64,000 nt of DNA from Levyella massiliensis (lineage in GTDB: Bacteria > Bacillota > Clostridia > Tissierellales > Peptoniphilaceae): the NCBI RefSeq assembly GCF_000308275.2, contig NZ_HG529490.1, positions 1,001,329-1,065,328 on the forward strand. Direction: 5' to 3'. Below are positions 1 to 10,478 of this stretch, in pieces. Made by a program: the position numbers and the translations under genes. Each line of letters begins with the position of its first letter. Position 1 is the stretch's first letter. The notes under the pieces were generated by a model. It was not told the DNA's origin. It saw only the letters and a program-made list of their open reading frames with translations, and ran no database searches.

Positions 1-51
1 CTTGGGATCTTGCAATTGCGATAGCACCCAGGACTTAAAATCTTGCGACAT
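1..51 (-). CDS. Start of an unidentified leftward gene (partial)
   Basis: Only the first 17 codons lie in the window; the gene runs off the left edge. The ATG (49-51, minus strand) follows an AAAGGAGG-type ribosome binding site, and a well-formed promoter lies at 83-112, so a real gene start is likely. The visible peptide begins MSQDFKSWVLSQLQ, which is too short to assign a family. It is divergent from ddl-murF. Confidence 0.55.
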   Translation of the reverse strand, partial: MSQDFKSWVLSQLQDPK

Positions 52-82
52 CACCCGCCTCCTTTCTTCATCCGTATCCTTT

Positions 83-112
83 ATTGTACCGCATTCCTCA
101 TTGCGTTGTGAA
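83..112 (-). promoter_or_regulatory. Promoter of the leftward gene at the left edge
   Basis: On the minus strand, TTCACA (107-112, one mismatch to TTGACA) is followed after 18 bp by TACAAT (83-88, one mismatch to TATAAT). Transcription would start about 25-30 bp before the ATG at 51. Confidence 0.5.
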
Positions 113-153
113 AACCAAGCTTTTCCGCAGAATGGCATGTTTTCCCGTTTCTT

Positions 154-183
154 TTGTGCAAGTTTTAGCAAGTAGATTATAAT
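154..183 (+). promoter_or_regulatory. Probable promoter of ddl-murF
   Basis: A perfect TATAAT (178-183) lies about 30 bp before the ddl start. The best -35 candidate is TTGTGC at 154-159 with an 18-bp spacer, which is weak. The -10 box is the main support. Confidence 0.5.
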
Positions 184-213
184 AAGACAATCAGGACATT
201 AAAGGAGTTGCCG

Positions 214-1305
214 TTGAAGACTATATTAATTCTCTGTGGAGGTCGATCCACGGAGCACGAAATTGCGCTACGCAGCGCCAAATCGGTGATCAATACGTTG
301 GACCGCCAAAAATACCATGTTGAAGTTTGTTACATCGATAAATCCGGACGTTTTATACCCATCGGGCCATTGGAGCATGTCGACAAACCGGAAGATCTCA
401 TGCGTGAAACGCAGGTTTCTCGTTTGGAATCCCTGCGGGCATTTTGCGCCTATGCGGAAAAATTGACCGCTGCATCCGAAAAAGTGATCGTCTTCCCTGT
501 GATACACGGGCAAACAGGTGAAGATGGTGAAATCCAAGGCTTTCTGCAAACATTGGGCTTGAGCTATGTCGGCAATCGCCTCACCTCCAGTGCATTGTGC
601 ATGGATAAGGGCTTTGCCAATGATGTGTTTCAAGCCTGTGGTATTCCGGAGGCAGAGTATCTCGTCTACAATCTGTCCGAATGGAAAGCTGACGGGGAGA
701 ACATAGGCCCTCTTTGCGATGCGATTCGCGCACGTTTCGGTTTCCCCTGCTTTGTGAAGCCGGCCAACAACGGTTCTTCGGTCGGGGTGAATCGTGCTAC
801 GGAAGAATCGCTGGAAGCCGCCGTTCGCGAAGCGTTTCGTTTTGATCGACGCATTGTGATTGAAGAAGAAATTCAGGGCCATGAGTTGGAAGTTTCCATC
901 TTAGGCAATGCGATGCCCAAGGCATCGCTACCCGGCAGTTACACCTCCACGCATGAAATTTTAGATTACGAAGCCAAATATAACGACACGTCCACAAAAG
1001 AAAACGTGCCCCATCCCCTTTCGCCGGAGCAAACAAAGGCGGTACAAGCGATTGCGCTTCGCGCCTATGAAGCAGCGGGCTGTGAAGGCTTTGCGCGCGT
1101 GGATCTTTTTCTGGGCAAAAACGACAAGCTCTATATCAATGAAATCAATACTTTTCCGGGCATGACCCCTTCATCTTTGGCACCGAAGCTGTGGACGGCG
1201 TTGACGGACATGACGTTTTCCGCCTATTTGGATGAAATCATAAACTACGCGATGGAATCCGAGGCATCACAGGCCACGGTGGAAACTTCTTGGGAGGAAG
1301 CATGA
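214..1305 (+). CDS. ddl: D-alanine--D-alanine ligase
   Basis: Cytoplasmic ATP-grasp ligase that joins two D-alanines for the peptidoglycan stem peptide. Near the N-terminus is the family signature CGGRSTEHE, in the middle the ATP-grasp element FVKPANNGSSVGV, and near the C-terminus the Mg2+/substrate motif NEINTFPGMTPSSL. The length of 363 residues is normal for Ddl. TTG at 214 is preferred as start because it lies 6 bp after AAAGGAG (201-207); an in-frame TTG at 208 directly abuts that site and is too close. The stop overlaps the murF start (ATGA), so the two genes are translationally coupled, and their products act consecutively (Ddl supplies D-Ala-D-Ala to MurF). Confidence 0.95.
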   Translation: MKTILILCGGRSTEHEIALRSAKSVINTLDRQKYHVEVCYIDKSGRFIPIGPLEHVDKPEDLMRETQVSRLESLRAFCAYAEKLTAASEKVIVFPVIHGQTGEDGEIQGFLQTLGLSYVGNRLTSSALCMDKGFANDVFQACGIPEAEYLVYNLSEWKADGENIGPLCDAIRARFGFPCFVKPANNGSSVGVNRATEESLEAAVREAFRFDRRIVIEEEIQGHELEVSILGNAMPKASLPGSYTSTHEILDYEAKYNDTSTKENVPHPLSPEQTKAVQAIALRAYEAAGCEGFARVDLFLGKNDKLYINEINTFPGMTPSSLAPKLWTALTDMTFSAYLDEIINYAMESEASQATVETSWEEA

Positions 1306-2681
1306 AGCATCAGACATTGGGACAAATCGCTAAATACGCTAAGGCGGAGCTGCATCCCGCCATTGAAGAAAGTCGCATCGTACGCGCCGTTTCCATTGAT
1401 ACGCGTACTTTGAACGAGGGAGATGTCTACGTCCCCATCATCGGAGAACGGTTAGACGGCCATCGTTTCATTGATACGGCTTTTGACAAAGGAGCGATTG
1501 CTTCGTTCCATGATGCTTCGCATATCCCTTCGCATGATGACAGCCGGACCTATCTTGCCGTGGACGATACGACAGAGGCATTTACCCGTTTAGCGGCGAA
1601 TTATCGGGCATCGCTTGATCTGCACATGATCGGCATCACCGGCTCCAACGGTAAGACGACGACGAAAGATATTATTCATTCGGTGATGCAGCAGAAATTT
1701 CGCACCATCAAAACGACGGGCAATTTGAACAATGCCATCGGCGTGCCACGTACGCTTCTGCAGATTAATGAGGATTCCGAAGCGGCTGTGGTGGAAATGG
1801 GCATGAGCGGCTTGGGTGAAATTTCGCACCTGACGCGCCTAGTGCGTCCGCACATTGCGATCATTACCAATGTGGGCGAAGCACATTTGGAGCAGCTCGG
1901 GACACGCGAAAACATCGCCAAAGCTAAGCTGGAAATTCTGGAGGGATTGGATGCGGACGGCATCTTCCTTTATAACTACGATAACGAGATTCTGCGCAAC
2001 GCTGTGGCGCAGCGTTCGATTCCCCAACGTGTCATTTCCTTCGGTACCGATCCCGGTGCCGATGTAACTCTGGTGCTGGAGCGTACAACGCCGGTAAGCA
2101 CGTCCTTCTCCGTAGATGGCGCCTCCTTTACGGTGGATCTTCTGGGCGCCTACCAAATGTATAACGCCGCCGTGGCGGTCATCGTCGGCCGTCTTTATGG
2201 CTTGGATGATACCACCATTCAAAAGGGTTTACACATTACCGATCAGACCAAATGGCGTACGGAGCTGGAGCATTTCGAAGGTTTTGATATCCTCGTCGAT
2301 GTCTATAAATCCAATCCGTCTTCGTTGGAGGAAGCGCTTCATACTGCGGGCCTCCTGCACGGTTACCATAAAAAAATCGCCATCCTTGGCGATATGTTAG
2401 AGCTTGGTCCTGACGAATGGGAATTGCATCGTGACGTCGGTCGCAAGATTGATCCCAACGTCTTTGATGATGTGCTCTTCTATGGCAAATTGTCCAAAGC
2501 GATGATGGAGGGAGCCATGGAAAATTTTGATCCCTCTCATCTTTTCCATTTTGACGCCAAACCGGATCTGGTGGATAAAGCAAAATACCTTATCTCTCAT
2601 AATTCGCTGGTGCTGGTGAAAGGCTCCCGCGCCATGCGTCTGGAAGAAGTGGTGGAGAGTCTTTCGGTAGTAACAGCGTAA
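1302..2681 (+). CDS. murF: UDP-N-acetylmuramoyl-tripeptide--D-alanyl-D-alanine ligase
   Basis: Adds D-Ala-D-Ala to UDP-MurNAc-tripeptide in the cytoplasm. The Mur ligase P-loop GSNGKTTTKD is at about residues 114-123. The family element normally written DxYNANPxS appears as DVYKSNPSS near residue 332, followed by ILGDMLELG. Length is 459 residues, as expected. The ATG at 1302 follows GGAGGAAG and overlaps the ddl stop; an upstream in-frame TTG at 1290 lacks a ribosome binding site. It is convergent with the chromate-family pair, with only 10 bp between stops. Confidence 0.95.
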   Translation: MKHQTLGQIAKYAKAELHPAIEESRIVRAVSIDTRTLNEGDVYVPIIGERLDGHRFIDTAFDKGAIASFHDASHIPSHDDSRTYLAVDDTTEAFTRLAANYRASLDLHMIGITGSNGKTTTKDIIHSVMQQKFRTIKTTGNLNNAIGVPRTLLQINEDSEAAVVEMGMSGLGEISHLTRLVRPHIAIITNVGEAHLEQLGTRENIAKAKLEILEGLDADGIFLYNYDNEILRNAVAQRSIPQRVISFGTDPGADVTLVLERTTPVSTSFSVDGASFTVDLLGAYQMYNAAVAVIVGRLYGLDDTTIQKGLHITDQTKWRTELEHFEGFDILVDVYKSNPSSLEEALHTAGLLHGYHKKIAILGDMLELGPDEWELHRDVGRKIDPNVFDDVLFYGKLSKAMMEGAMENFDPSHLFHFDAKPDLVDKAKYLISHNSLVLVKGSRAMRLEEVVESLSVVTA

Positions 2682-2691
2682 GCGGCGCTTC

Positions 2692-3258
2692 TTATATCAC
2701 GCCCACCAGATGCAGCACCAGCCCGGAGGCAGCAGAGACGATAACAATTCCGATGACGCCCAGGCGTTTGCGGGCGTAGAAAACAAAGCCGATGGCAAAG
2801 CCGATGACACCGGCAAGGCTCAAAGAGGACAGGCTCCAGACACCATCCGTAAAAAGCGAGGCCGTAACCATATCCAGGGCCGCAAGGCCGACCAAACTCA
2901 CAATGGCCGGTTTGAGGCCTTTCAAAATGCGGTCAAGCCACGGCATTTCCTGATGACGAGAAAACAGAAAATAACCCAGAATCATCATCAAAATAAATTG
3001 TGGTGTTACATTGCCGAGGGTGGCAATGATGGCGCCGGGAATGCCGGCCACTTTCGTACCAATGAAGGTCGCCGAGTTAATGGCAATGGGACCCGGGGTC
3101 ATCTGGGAAAGCGAAACGAGATCCGTCAGGCCTTTTGTCGTAAGCCATCCCTGCTCTTGCACGACATATTGGGCAATCAGCGGCAGGACGGCGTAACCGC
3201 CGCCGAAGGCAAAGGCTCCGATTTTTAAAAAGGTAAGATATAGAAGGGCAAGTTTCAT
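2692..3258 (-). CDS. Chromate-transporter family protein, second half-size subunit
   Basis: Membrane protein of 188 residues from the CHR family, in which two short proteins act as a pair in place of one long ChrA. It has the repeat-defining FGGGYAVLPLI near residue 20 and MTPGPIAINSATF near residue 55, then several hydrophobic segments. Its start overlaps the stop of its partner (ATGA at 3255-3258), so the two are made together. Known members export chromate; the natural substrate in an anaerobe is unknown. No chromate-responsive regulator is visible nearby. Confidence 0.85.
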   Translation of the reverse strand: MKLALLYLTFLKIGAFAFGGGYAVLPLIAQYVVQEQGWLTTKGLTDLVSLSQMTPGPIAINSATFIGTKVAGIPGAIIATLGNVTPQFILMMILGYFLFSRHQEMPWLDRILKGLKPAIVSLVGLAALDMVTASLFTDGVWSLSSLSLAGVIGFAIGFVFYARKRLGVIGIVIVSAASGLVLHLVGVI

Positions 3259-3872
3259 CGTATCCTCGTTTCTTCAACAAGACTGAACATAGCCAGGCCA
3301 ATGGTACCGCAAATCAAAATGATCAAAGCGGCGTTTAAGTGCAAAAAGAAGCCGGAAATGAAGGCGCCTAGCATAATCCCGGCACCAAAGACAGGATGCT
3401 TTTTAAGAGCCACTTTGCCCATGTTCCAGGTTGTAAGAATGAGAACAGCAGAGATTCCGCCACCCATGACGGCAAAGGCTGCGTTGACCCAGGGGTTCGT
3501 GCGAAGAGATTGATAGATATAAAAGAGCAGGGTAATCACAATGAGGCACGGCAGGGTTGCGGCAATAAGGGATACCACGGCGCCCAAAGGTCCACGGAGG
3601 CGATAGCCGGTGAGAATGGATGTATTGATGGCCATGGGGCCGGGACCGGATTGGGCAAGTGCCGTCAAATCCAGCATCTCTTCCTCTTCAATCAGCGGTT
3701 TGTTTTGGACAAATTCGTCGCGAATCACGGGAACAATGGTGTAGCCGCCGCCAAAGGTGAAGAGGTTAATCTTGAAAAAGGTAAGAAAGAGTTCTCCCAG
3801 AGAAATGGATGGACTGCTATGCGATGCGCCCTCTCGGGGGGCCTTATTTTTTTGCATGGGTTCGTTTTGCAT
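3255..3872 (-). CDS. Chromate-transporter family protein, first half-size subunit
   Basis: Membrane protein of 205 residues, homologous to the next gene. It carries FGGGYTIVPVIRDEF near residue 40 and SGPGPMAINTSIL near residue 75. A 25-residue hydrophilic N-terminal extension precedes the CHR domain. The start ATG (3870-3872) is preceded by AGGAGGT. The paired arrangement is typical of short-chain CHR transporters, which are thought to form antiparallel heterodimers. Substrate not assignable from sequence. Confidence 0.85.
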   Translation of the reverse strand: MQNEPMQKNKAPREGASHSSPSISLGELFLTFFKINLFTFGGGYTIVPVIRDEFVQNKPLIEEEEMLDLTALAQSGPGPMAINTSILTGYRLRGPLGAVVSLIAATLPCLIVITLLFYIYQSLRTNPWVNAAFAVMGGGISAVLILTTWNMGKVALKKHPVFGAGIMLGAFISGFFLHLNAALIILICGTIGLAMFSLVEETRIR

Positions 3873-3884
3873 GGTACCTCCTGA

Positions 3885-3914
3885 TAAAAAGGCCGACTGT
3901 GAATACAGTCGGCT
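3885..3914 (-). terminator. Rho-independent terminator after murG
   Basis: A perfect 9-bp stem (GCCGACTGT with ACAGTCGGC, 3892-3913) with a 4-nt loop is followed on the minus strand by a T-rich run. It separates murG from the chromate-family pair. Confidence 0.75.
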
Positions 3915-3960
3915 TTGTTACGGATCCGTAATGTCACGATCATTCCAACCGTGCACATCG

Positions 3961-5043
3961 CTAAAAGGGCAAGCGATGCGCCTCCAACAGGGACAGGATG
4001 GTTTCCACCCCATCCCGAAATTCAAATTTACGTTGGCGCTGCTGAATGGCTTCACGATGATTCATCAGATCAGTGACAGCTTGAAGAAACTGTGCGGGCG
4101 TGGCTTTGCGTTCATCCAATACCTTGGCATAGCCGGCGCGGGCAAATTCGCGCGCATTTTCAACCTGATCGCCACGGCTCCCCTTCCAATACGGAATGAG
4201 CAGCATGGGTTTATGGTAGTACAGGAATTCAAAAATGGCATTGGAACCGGCGCGCGAAACAACCACATCGGCCATCGCCAGGGCATCGTTCATGCCGGCT
4301 TTGATGTAATCGATTTGGTGATAATCCGGCCGTTCCATGGAGGAATCTCCCTTATTAGCACCAACGCCATGCAATATTTCAAAGCGCTTCAGAAGTTCGT
4401 CCAGATTTTCCCATACGAGGCGATTGATGGCTTCGGCGCCCAGTGAGCCGCCCAGAACGAGCAGGATCGGCTTGTTGGACTGCATGCCGAAACGAATGCG
4501 ACCTTCGCGTACGGATCCCCCTTTCAGTTGCGGCCGAATGACCGGCCCCAGGTAGAAGGCTTTTTTCGCAGGCACTTGAGCAGCAGTGCTTTCAAACGTG
4601 ACGAGTATGCGTTTGACAAAAGGTGCGGTAATTTTGTTGGCCAGCCCCGGCGATAAGTCTGATTCGTGACTGATAACCGGCACATGATACGAATGGGCCG
4701 CCAGAACCACCGGGACAGAAACAAAACCGCCTTTAGAAAACACGATGTGCGGCTTGATATCCTTCATCAACTTACGCGCTTCGTGCACACCGGAAATCAC
4801 ATGTCCCATGTCGCGCACGTTTGTCGTGATGCTCTTGAGCGAAAGGTCTCGACGCAATTTGCCTGTCGGGATGCCATGATAGGTGACCTGCGGATAATCC
4901 GCCAGCAAACTTTTTTCAATGCCCGTTTCCGAGCCGATGTAGTGGATTTCCCACCCTTCTTCCTCGAGGCGAGGAAGAAGCGCCAGATTGACCACGACAT
5001 GGCCGGCAGTACCGCCACCGGTCAGTACAATGCGTTTGGTCAT
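3961..5043 (-). CDS. murG: UDP-N-acetylglucosamine--N-acetylmuramyl-(pentapeptide) pyrophosphoryl-undecaprenol N-acetylglucosamine transferase
   Basis: Membrane-associated GT28 glycosyltransferase that converts lipid I to lipid II. The N-terminal GGGTAGH loop is at residues 9-15, a second glycine loop LGGSLGAEA near 195, and the donor-binding region SRAGSNAIFEFL near 250, then PYWKGSRGDQVENA, where the Q is the typical UDP-GlcNAc contact. Length of 360 is normal. It lies close downstream of serS on the same strand (66 bp), with a terminator after it. Confidence 0.93.
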   Translation of the reverse strand: MTKRIVLTGGGTAGHVVVNLALLPRLEEEGWEIHYIGSETGIEKSLLADYPQVTYHGIPTGKLRRDLSLKSITTNVRDMGHVISGVHEARKLMKDIKPHIVFSKGGFVSVPVVLAAHSYHVPVISHESDLSPGLANKITAPFVKRILVTFESTAAQVPAKKAFYLGPVIRPQLKGGSVREGRIRFGMQSNKPILLVLGGSLGAEAINRLVWENLDELLKRFEILHGVGANKGDSSMERPDYHQIDYIKAGMNDALAMADVVVSRAGSNAIFEFLYYHKPMLLIPYWKGSRGDQVENAREFARAGYAKVLDERKATPAQFLQAVTDLMNHREAIQQRQRKFEFRDGVETILSLLEAHRLPF

Positions 5044-5109
5044 TATCGTTCCTTATCTGTTCCATCTTTCCTATGGTTGACTGCAGCGTCTTTTCGTACT
5101 GCTTTGCCT

Positions 5110-6420
<1,311 letters not shown>

Positions 6421-6422
6421 TC

Positions 6423-6428
6423 ATTATA
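6423..6428 (-). promoter_or_regulatory. -10 element before serS
   Basis: A perfect TATAAT on the minus strand in the gap between nnr and serS. No convincing -35 hexamer is seen at 16-18 bp. A GC hairpin (GCCGCC/GGCGGT) just upstream may partly terminate nnr transcription. Confidence 0.4.
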
Positions 6429-6464
6429 GCACGGAACCGCCTTTCGGGCGGCTTTGCCTCATCG

Positions 6465-7151
6465 TCACCGCCAGCTTTCGCCGGGCGACTCAATCCCGAG
6501 CACGCGTTCGACTATCGCTTGCGGCAGTCCGGCAGATACCACATGAACCGGACAGTCCACATAGGAATTGCTTTCCAATCCTTTTTTCATACATTCCATG
6601 GTAATGACCTCGTTGGCTTCGATAAAAGCCCCAAATGGCCGACCGGTAGTCGCATCCAGTCCCGAAGGCATGTCCACAGAAATCGTATAAATGCGCGATT
6701 GATTAATGTTATCGATGACGATGGGCGCGACTCCCTTGAGTTCGCGGTTGAGGCCGGTTCCGAACATGGCATCAATAACGGTGTTATATTGCTTCAACTC
6801 GTGCAGCATATCATCCAAATCGCCTAGGGTTTCAATAGCACGAATGGCGTCGGTCATGTGCCCGATGCAGGTTCGATTTATACGCCAAGCCTCTGAAGGA
6901 TGATCGCTCTTGTCGATCAAATACACCATAACTTTTTTGCCGCGGCCCAGCAAATGGCGCGCCAGCGCCAATCCATCCGCGCCGTTGTTACCCGGCCCGC
7001 AAAAAATGGCAAAGGTATGGCGTGTGGAAAGATCAATGCATTGCAATATGCTGCGCGCCGCATTTTCCACCAACAAAGCCTCCGGAATCTCATATTGCTT
7101 GGTAGCCATCTGATCCATGCGTCGCATTTCTTCCGCTGTAACGCTGCGCAT
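6465..7151 (-). CDS. nnr: NAD(P)H-hydrate epimerase (YjeF N-terminal domain only)
   Basis: Epimerises the R form of damaged hydrated NAD(P)H so that the S-specific dehydratase can repair it. Features are MRSVTAEEMRRMD at the start, CGPGNNGADGLALARHL near residue 55, DAMFGTGL near 130 and SVDMPSGLDATTG near 160, all typical of the epimerase domain. It has 228 residues and lacks the ADP/ATP-dependent dehydratase domain that is often fused to it; no separate dehydratase is in this window. GAGGAGG precedes the ATG. It lies in the same leftward run as dnaI and serS. Confidence 0.88.
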   Translation of the reverse strand: MRSVTAEEMRRMDQMATKQYEIPEALLVENAARSILQCIDLSTRHTFAIFCGPGNNGADGLALARHLLGRGKKVMVYLIDKSDHPSEAWRINRTCIGHMTDAIRAIETLGDLDDMLHELKQYNTVIDAMFGTGLNRELKGVAPIVIDNINQSRIYTISVDMPSGLDATTGRPFGAFIEANEVITMECMKKGLESNSYVDCPVHVVSAGLPQAIVERVLGIESPGESWR

Positions 7152-7228
7152 AGAAACCTCCTCTTTTTTCTGTGTTCCTCACACGATGAAAGCCGGCATT
7201 TTGCCCTTCGATACGATGTTGCTATGTT

Positions 7229-8188
7229 CTACATCCGACGGATATCGCTGCCAAACAGTGGAAACGCAATGTATTCTCCCGCAATGCGAGAAGCAATGCG
7301 TTCACCGTAAATCTCCCCCAATTCCTCCAACTGCACATTCGAGGAGAGAATGGTAGGCCGCTGCGCCACAATTCGCGCATTGATGAGTTCAAACAATTCC
7401 GAATTCATCTTATCCGTCAAATATTCGGTGCCCAAGTCATCCACGACCAATAAATCGCAGGTATAGGCAAAATCATGGCGTGCCTGTTCCTTTTCCGTGC
7501 GTTCGCGCGCATAGGAGAACGAATAGGTTGTTAAAAAATCCAGCAGCTGCGGAGCGGTTTGGTAATATACTTGCGCGCCCTGATCCAAGACGCCCTTGAC
7601 AATGCAGTTCACCAGAAACGTTTTGCCCGTTCCCGTCGGCCCGTAAAAATACAGGTTCGGCGAGCGCCGAGAAAAGGTCGGCACATATTCCTTTTCCATA
7701 CGCTGCTTCAAATCTGCCATATTTTCATAGGGGCTGCAGGGCTCATTGGCCTGCCGATCGCGACGAAACAGCGTCAGATTGAAATTTTTGAAGTTTTCCA
7801 CGCTTAAACGCTCCCGAATAGCGCTCATATCGTAGCGTTCCGCCGCTAATAATGCATTGCGGCAATGACAGGATACGCCGTCCACAAAGCCCGTATCCTC
7901 GCAATCGGAGCAAGTAAAGTGCGGTTCAAAAGCATCCGAAGAAACGCCCAACGCATTCCAGGCTTCCTTCTCCTCCGCCAACAACTTATGCATGGCCTCC
8001 TGTGCTCTTTCACGTTCGCGTTCGCTCATGCGCATGGCTTGTCCCAACAAGGCACGTCCTTTTTGCAGACGCTCTTCCCGCAGCTTGGCTGGTCCCGGAT
8101 GCCGGCGATAGAGTTCCTCCACCCGACGATCCCGACGTTGCAGTGCGGCCTGTCGACGCTGTGCTAAAATTTCATGTACATTCGTCAT
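7229..8188 (-). CDS. DnaI/DnaC-like replicative helicase loader
   Basis: AAA+ ATPase that loads the DnaB helicase during replication initiation or restart. A zinc-binding cluster (CSDC, then CHC) lies near residues 94-111. Walker A is GPTGTGKT near 183 and Walker B is LLVVDDLGTE near 250. Length is 319. The N-terminal region is rich in Arg and Gln and probably contacts the helicase. The start overlaps the stop of the DnaD-like gene (8185-8188), and dnaB lies two genes upstream, so helicase, DnaD-like protein and loader are probably co-expressed. Confidence 0.88.
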   Translation of the reverse strand: MTNVHEILAQRRQAALQRRDRRVEELYRRHPGPAKLREERLQKGRALLGQAMRMSERERERAQEAMHKLLAEEKEAWNALGVSSDAFEPHFTCSDCEDTGFVDGVSCHCRNALLAAERYDMSAIRERLSVENFKNFNLTLFRRDRQANEPCSPYENMADLKQRMEKEYVPTFSRRSPNLYFYGPTGTGKTFLVNCIVKGVLDQGAQVYYQTAPQLLDFLTTYSFSYARERTEKEQARHDFAYTCDLLVVDDLGTEYLTDKMNSELFELINARIVAQRPTILSSNVQLEELGEIYGERIASRIAGEYIAFPLFGSDIRRM

Positions 8189-9051
8189 GGCTGCTCCTCC
8201 TGCGTCCCTTCGTCGCCACGCAAACTCTTACGACGCGACTCTTCCAGTTTACGAAGGACCCAGTCCTTCTTCTCTTCTCGACTCATACGAGCATCTTTTT
8301 TGACATAGGCCGGCTGTTTTCGTTTCCGGCGCACGTTGCGCACTGGTTTCTCCTGCTCTTCTTTCACAAAGTATGCATCCAGTGCCTCTTTCGTCACAAT
8401 ATGCTCGAAACGTGCCCAGTTTTCAATAACGGCCACCACATAGTTCACGGAACGAGAGCCCACTTCTTTACGCTGACAAGCCTGTTTATAGGCGTAAAGA
8501 AAATAATCCGACGCAAAATGGTATTGCTCCATCGTCTGCAGAATGAGGCGCAACTCGTTTTCCTTTAATGTCACGTGATAGGGCAAGCCTTCGGATAAAA
8601 AGGCTTCCAGTGCATTAAACATCTCCGCCTGCGTCATGTCGCCCAGATCCGTTTCCTTCGGTTGCGGCGGCGTCAGCGGCTTTGCCGGCGGGTCGCTTGC
8701 TTTTTCATGCGATGGAGACGGGGCTTCTTGCGCCGGCTCGGCGATACCTGCCCACAATAGCAACATCGAATGAAACAGCAGATGCTCCGGATTTTGCGGA
8801 TCCGTTTCCACAAGACCTTCGCCTGCCCAATAGCGAATCGCCTCATCAAAAGCCGCATCGCTAAGACCCAATGACTCTTTCAGACCGCTACCTTCCGTAT
8901 GCAGATCCTGCTTGTTGCAACAGGCTTTCCATCCTGCCAAATACACGCGCAGGGCATCCGCCGGCGCGTGGGCTAAATACGTATCCAAAAAAATATTTTC
9001 TAGGGGTGTGGTTCGAAAATCCACCTTCGATAATTCAAAAGAGGCGTCCAT
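8185..9051 (-). CDS. DnaD-domain replication initiation/primosome protein
   Basis: About 288 residues. The N-terminal part (SFELSKVDFRTTPLENIFLD) resembles DnaD/DnaB-type N-terminal domains. The C-terminal half contains the DnaB_2/DnaD region with LKENELRLILQTMEQY followed by SVNYVVAVIENW. A proline- and acid-rich linker (about residues 110-150) joins the halves and the C-terminus is very basic. ATG at 9051 is chosen because AAAGGGGGA precedes it; an in-frame GTG at 9072 has no ribosome binding site. It is placed between dnaB and the loader gene. In Bacillus such proteins help load the helicase on DNA. Confidence 0.8.
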   Translation of the reverse strand: MDASFELSKVDFRTTPLENIFLDTYLAHAPADALRVYLAGWKACCNKQDLHTEGSGLKESLGLSDAAFDEAIRYWAGEGLVETDPQNPEHLLFHSMLLLWAGIAEPAQEAPSPSHEKASDPPAKPLTPPQPKETDLGDMTQAEMFNALEAFLSEGLPYHVTLKENELRLILQTMEQYHFASDYFLYAYKQACQRKEVGSRSVNYVVAVIENWARFEHIVTKEALDAYFVKEEQEKPVRNVRRKRKQPAYVKKDARMSREEKKDWVLRKLEESRRKSLRGDEGTQEEQP

Positions 9052-9092
9052 TCTTCCCCCTTTCTCGGTCACGGACGACTCGCCATCTTCGA

Positions 9093-10454
9093 TTAAGCGC
9101 CGGGATCCTGTTCCCGATTCAAATCCTTGAAACGTGTCAGGAAGTTCTCAAAGTACAAGTCGACTTCGCCCGTCGGACCGTTACGGTGCTTGGCAATGAT
9201 GACTTTCGTAATATTCGGCCGCTCGGTATCCTTATCGTAATAATCCTCGCGATGTAGAAGCATAACAACGTCCGCATCCTGCTCAATGGCACCCGATTCA
9301 CGCAAATCGCTCATGAGAGGGCGTCCGCCTTCACGGCTTTCCGCCTTACGGGACAGCTGCGATAGCGCTAACACCGGACAATTCATCTCCTTGGCAAGCC
9401 CCTTCAGGCCACGCGAAATCTGTGTGATTTCCTGCTGACGATTTTCATTACGGCGGGATTCATCCGCATTCATCAGCTGCAGGTAGTCGATCATAATCAG
9501 ATCCAATCCCTGCTCCATTTTGAGGCGACGACATTTCGCGCGCAATTCCTGCACGGATATGGAGGAAGTATCATCAATAAAAATACTTAATTCCTTCAAC
9601 ACATTGACGCCGTTAAATAAAAGCTGCCAATCCTCATCGGATTGAAGATCACCGGTAATGATCTTTTGCAGATCCAGTCCGGACGCCATCGCCAGCAAGC
9701 GCTGTGTCAGCTGCATTTTACTCATTTCCAAAGAGAACACCGCCACTTTAAAGGGGCGATTACCATCTTTATCCTGATAGCGCGCCGCATTAAAAGCAAT
9801 GTTTAAGCCCAGTGCGGTCTTTCCCATAGAAGGGCGTGCTGCAAGCAGCACCAAATCTGAGGGATGCAAGCCTGAAAGCTCGCGATCCAGCCAACGAAAG
9901 CCGGTCGGAATGCCGGTAATTTCGCCCTGATTCATGGATAATTCCGAAATGCGTTGGAGCGTTTCCTCCATGGTGTCCGCCAGAGGCGTCAGACCGATAC
10001 GTGTGCGATCTTGTGAAAGCTGCAGTAACTGCTCCTCGGCGTCTTCCAGCACGATCTTTGAGGGATCTTTTCCGTCGCCGGCATGGGCGGCAACATCCTT
10101 CCCGAAACGAATCAGCGCGCGCTGTAGCGCATGATCTTTGACCAAGCGAATATAAGCGTCGAGGTTGGCCGAATAAAACGGTTCCTGCGTAATTTGCTGA
10201 ATGAATGCAAATCCGCCGATTTCATCCAATTTTTTCTCGCGCTCCAATTCCGCAACCAATGTCTGTAAATCAATCGGTTCATGCCGACGATTGAGTTCCA
10301 GCATGGCATCATAGAGAATGCGATGTTTGGGAAAATAGAAGTCGTCGGTTTTTACCTGCTCAATGACGGTATTGATGGTGCGTTCATCAAATAAAATGCT
10401 TCCCAGCACCGCTCGTTCCGCATTGGCATTGCCCGGCAATTGTTCCGCTGCCAT
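9093..10454 (-). CDS. dnaB: Replicative DNA helicase
   Basis: Hexameric helicase of the replication fork. The N-terminal domain starts PGNANAERAVLGSILFD. The RecA-like domain has Walker A AARPSMGKTALGLN near residue 205, a Walker B region LIMIDYLQLM, and the family element SDLRESGAIEQDADVV. No intein is present; the length of 453 is normal. It lies just downstream of rplI, an arrangement common in Firmicutes. Confidence 0.96.
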   Translation of the reverse strand: MAAEQLPGNANAERAVLGSILFDERTINTVIEQVKTDDFYFPKHRILYDAMLELNRRHEPIDLQTLVAELEREKKLDEIGGFAFIQQITQEPFYSANLDAYIRLVKDHALQRALIRFGKDVAAHAGDGKDPSKIVLEDAEEQLLQLSQDRTRIGLTPLADTMEETLQRISELSMNQGEITGIPTGFRWLDRELSGLHPSDLVLLAARPSMGKTALGLNIAFNAARYQDKDGNRPFKVAVFSLEMSKMQLTQRLLAMASGLDLQKIITGDLQSDEDWQLLFNGVNVLKELSIFIDDTSSISVQELRAKCRRLKMEQGLDLIMIDYLQLMNADESRRNENRQQEITQISRGLKGLAKEMNCPVLALSQLSRKAESREGGRPLMSDLRESGAIEQDADVVMLLHREDYYDKDTERPNITKVIIAKHRNGPTGEVDLYFENFLTRFKDLNREQDPGA

Positions 10455-10478
10455 ACTCGACCCTTTCTGTTTCGCCTG

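Noticed and set aside
208-1305. VanA-type D-alanine--D-lactate ligase
   Set aside because: The C-terminal motif NEINTFPGMTPSSL and the YEAKY segment are those of ordinary Ddl, and no vanH/vanX neighbours are present.
3757-4446. 229-codon open frame on the plus strand across murG and the chromate-family gene
   Set aside because: It crosses the terminator at 3885-3914 and two genes on the other strand; no start signal.
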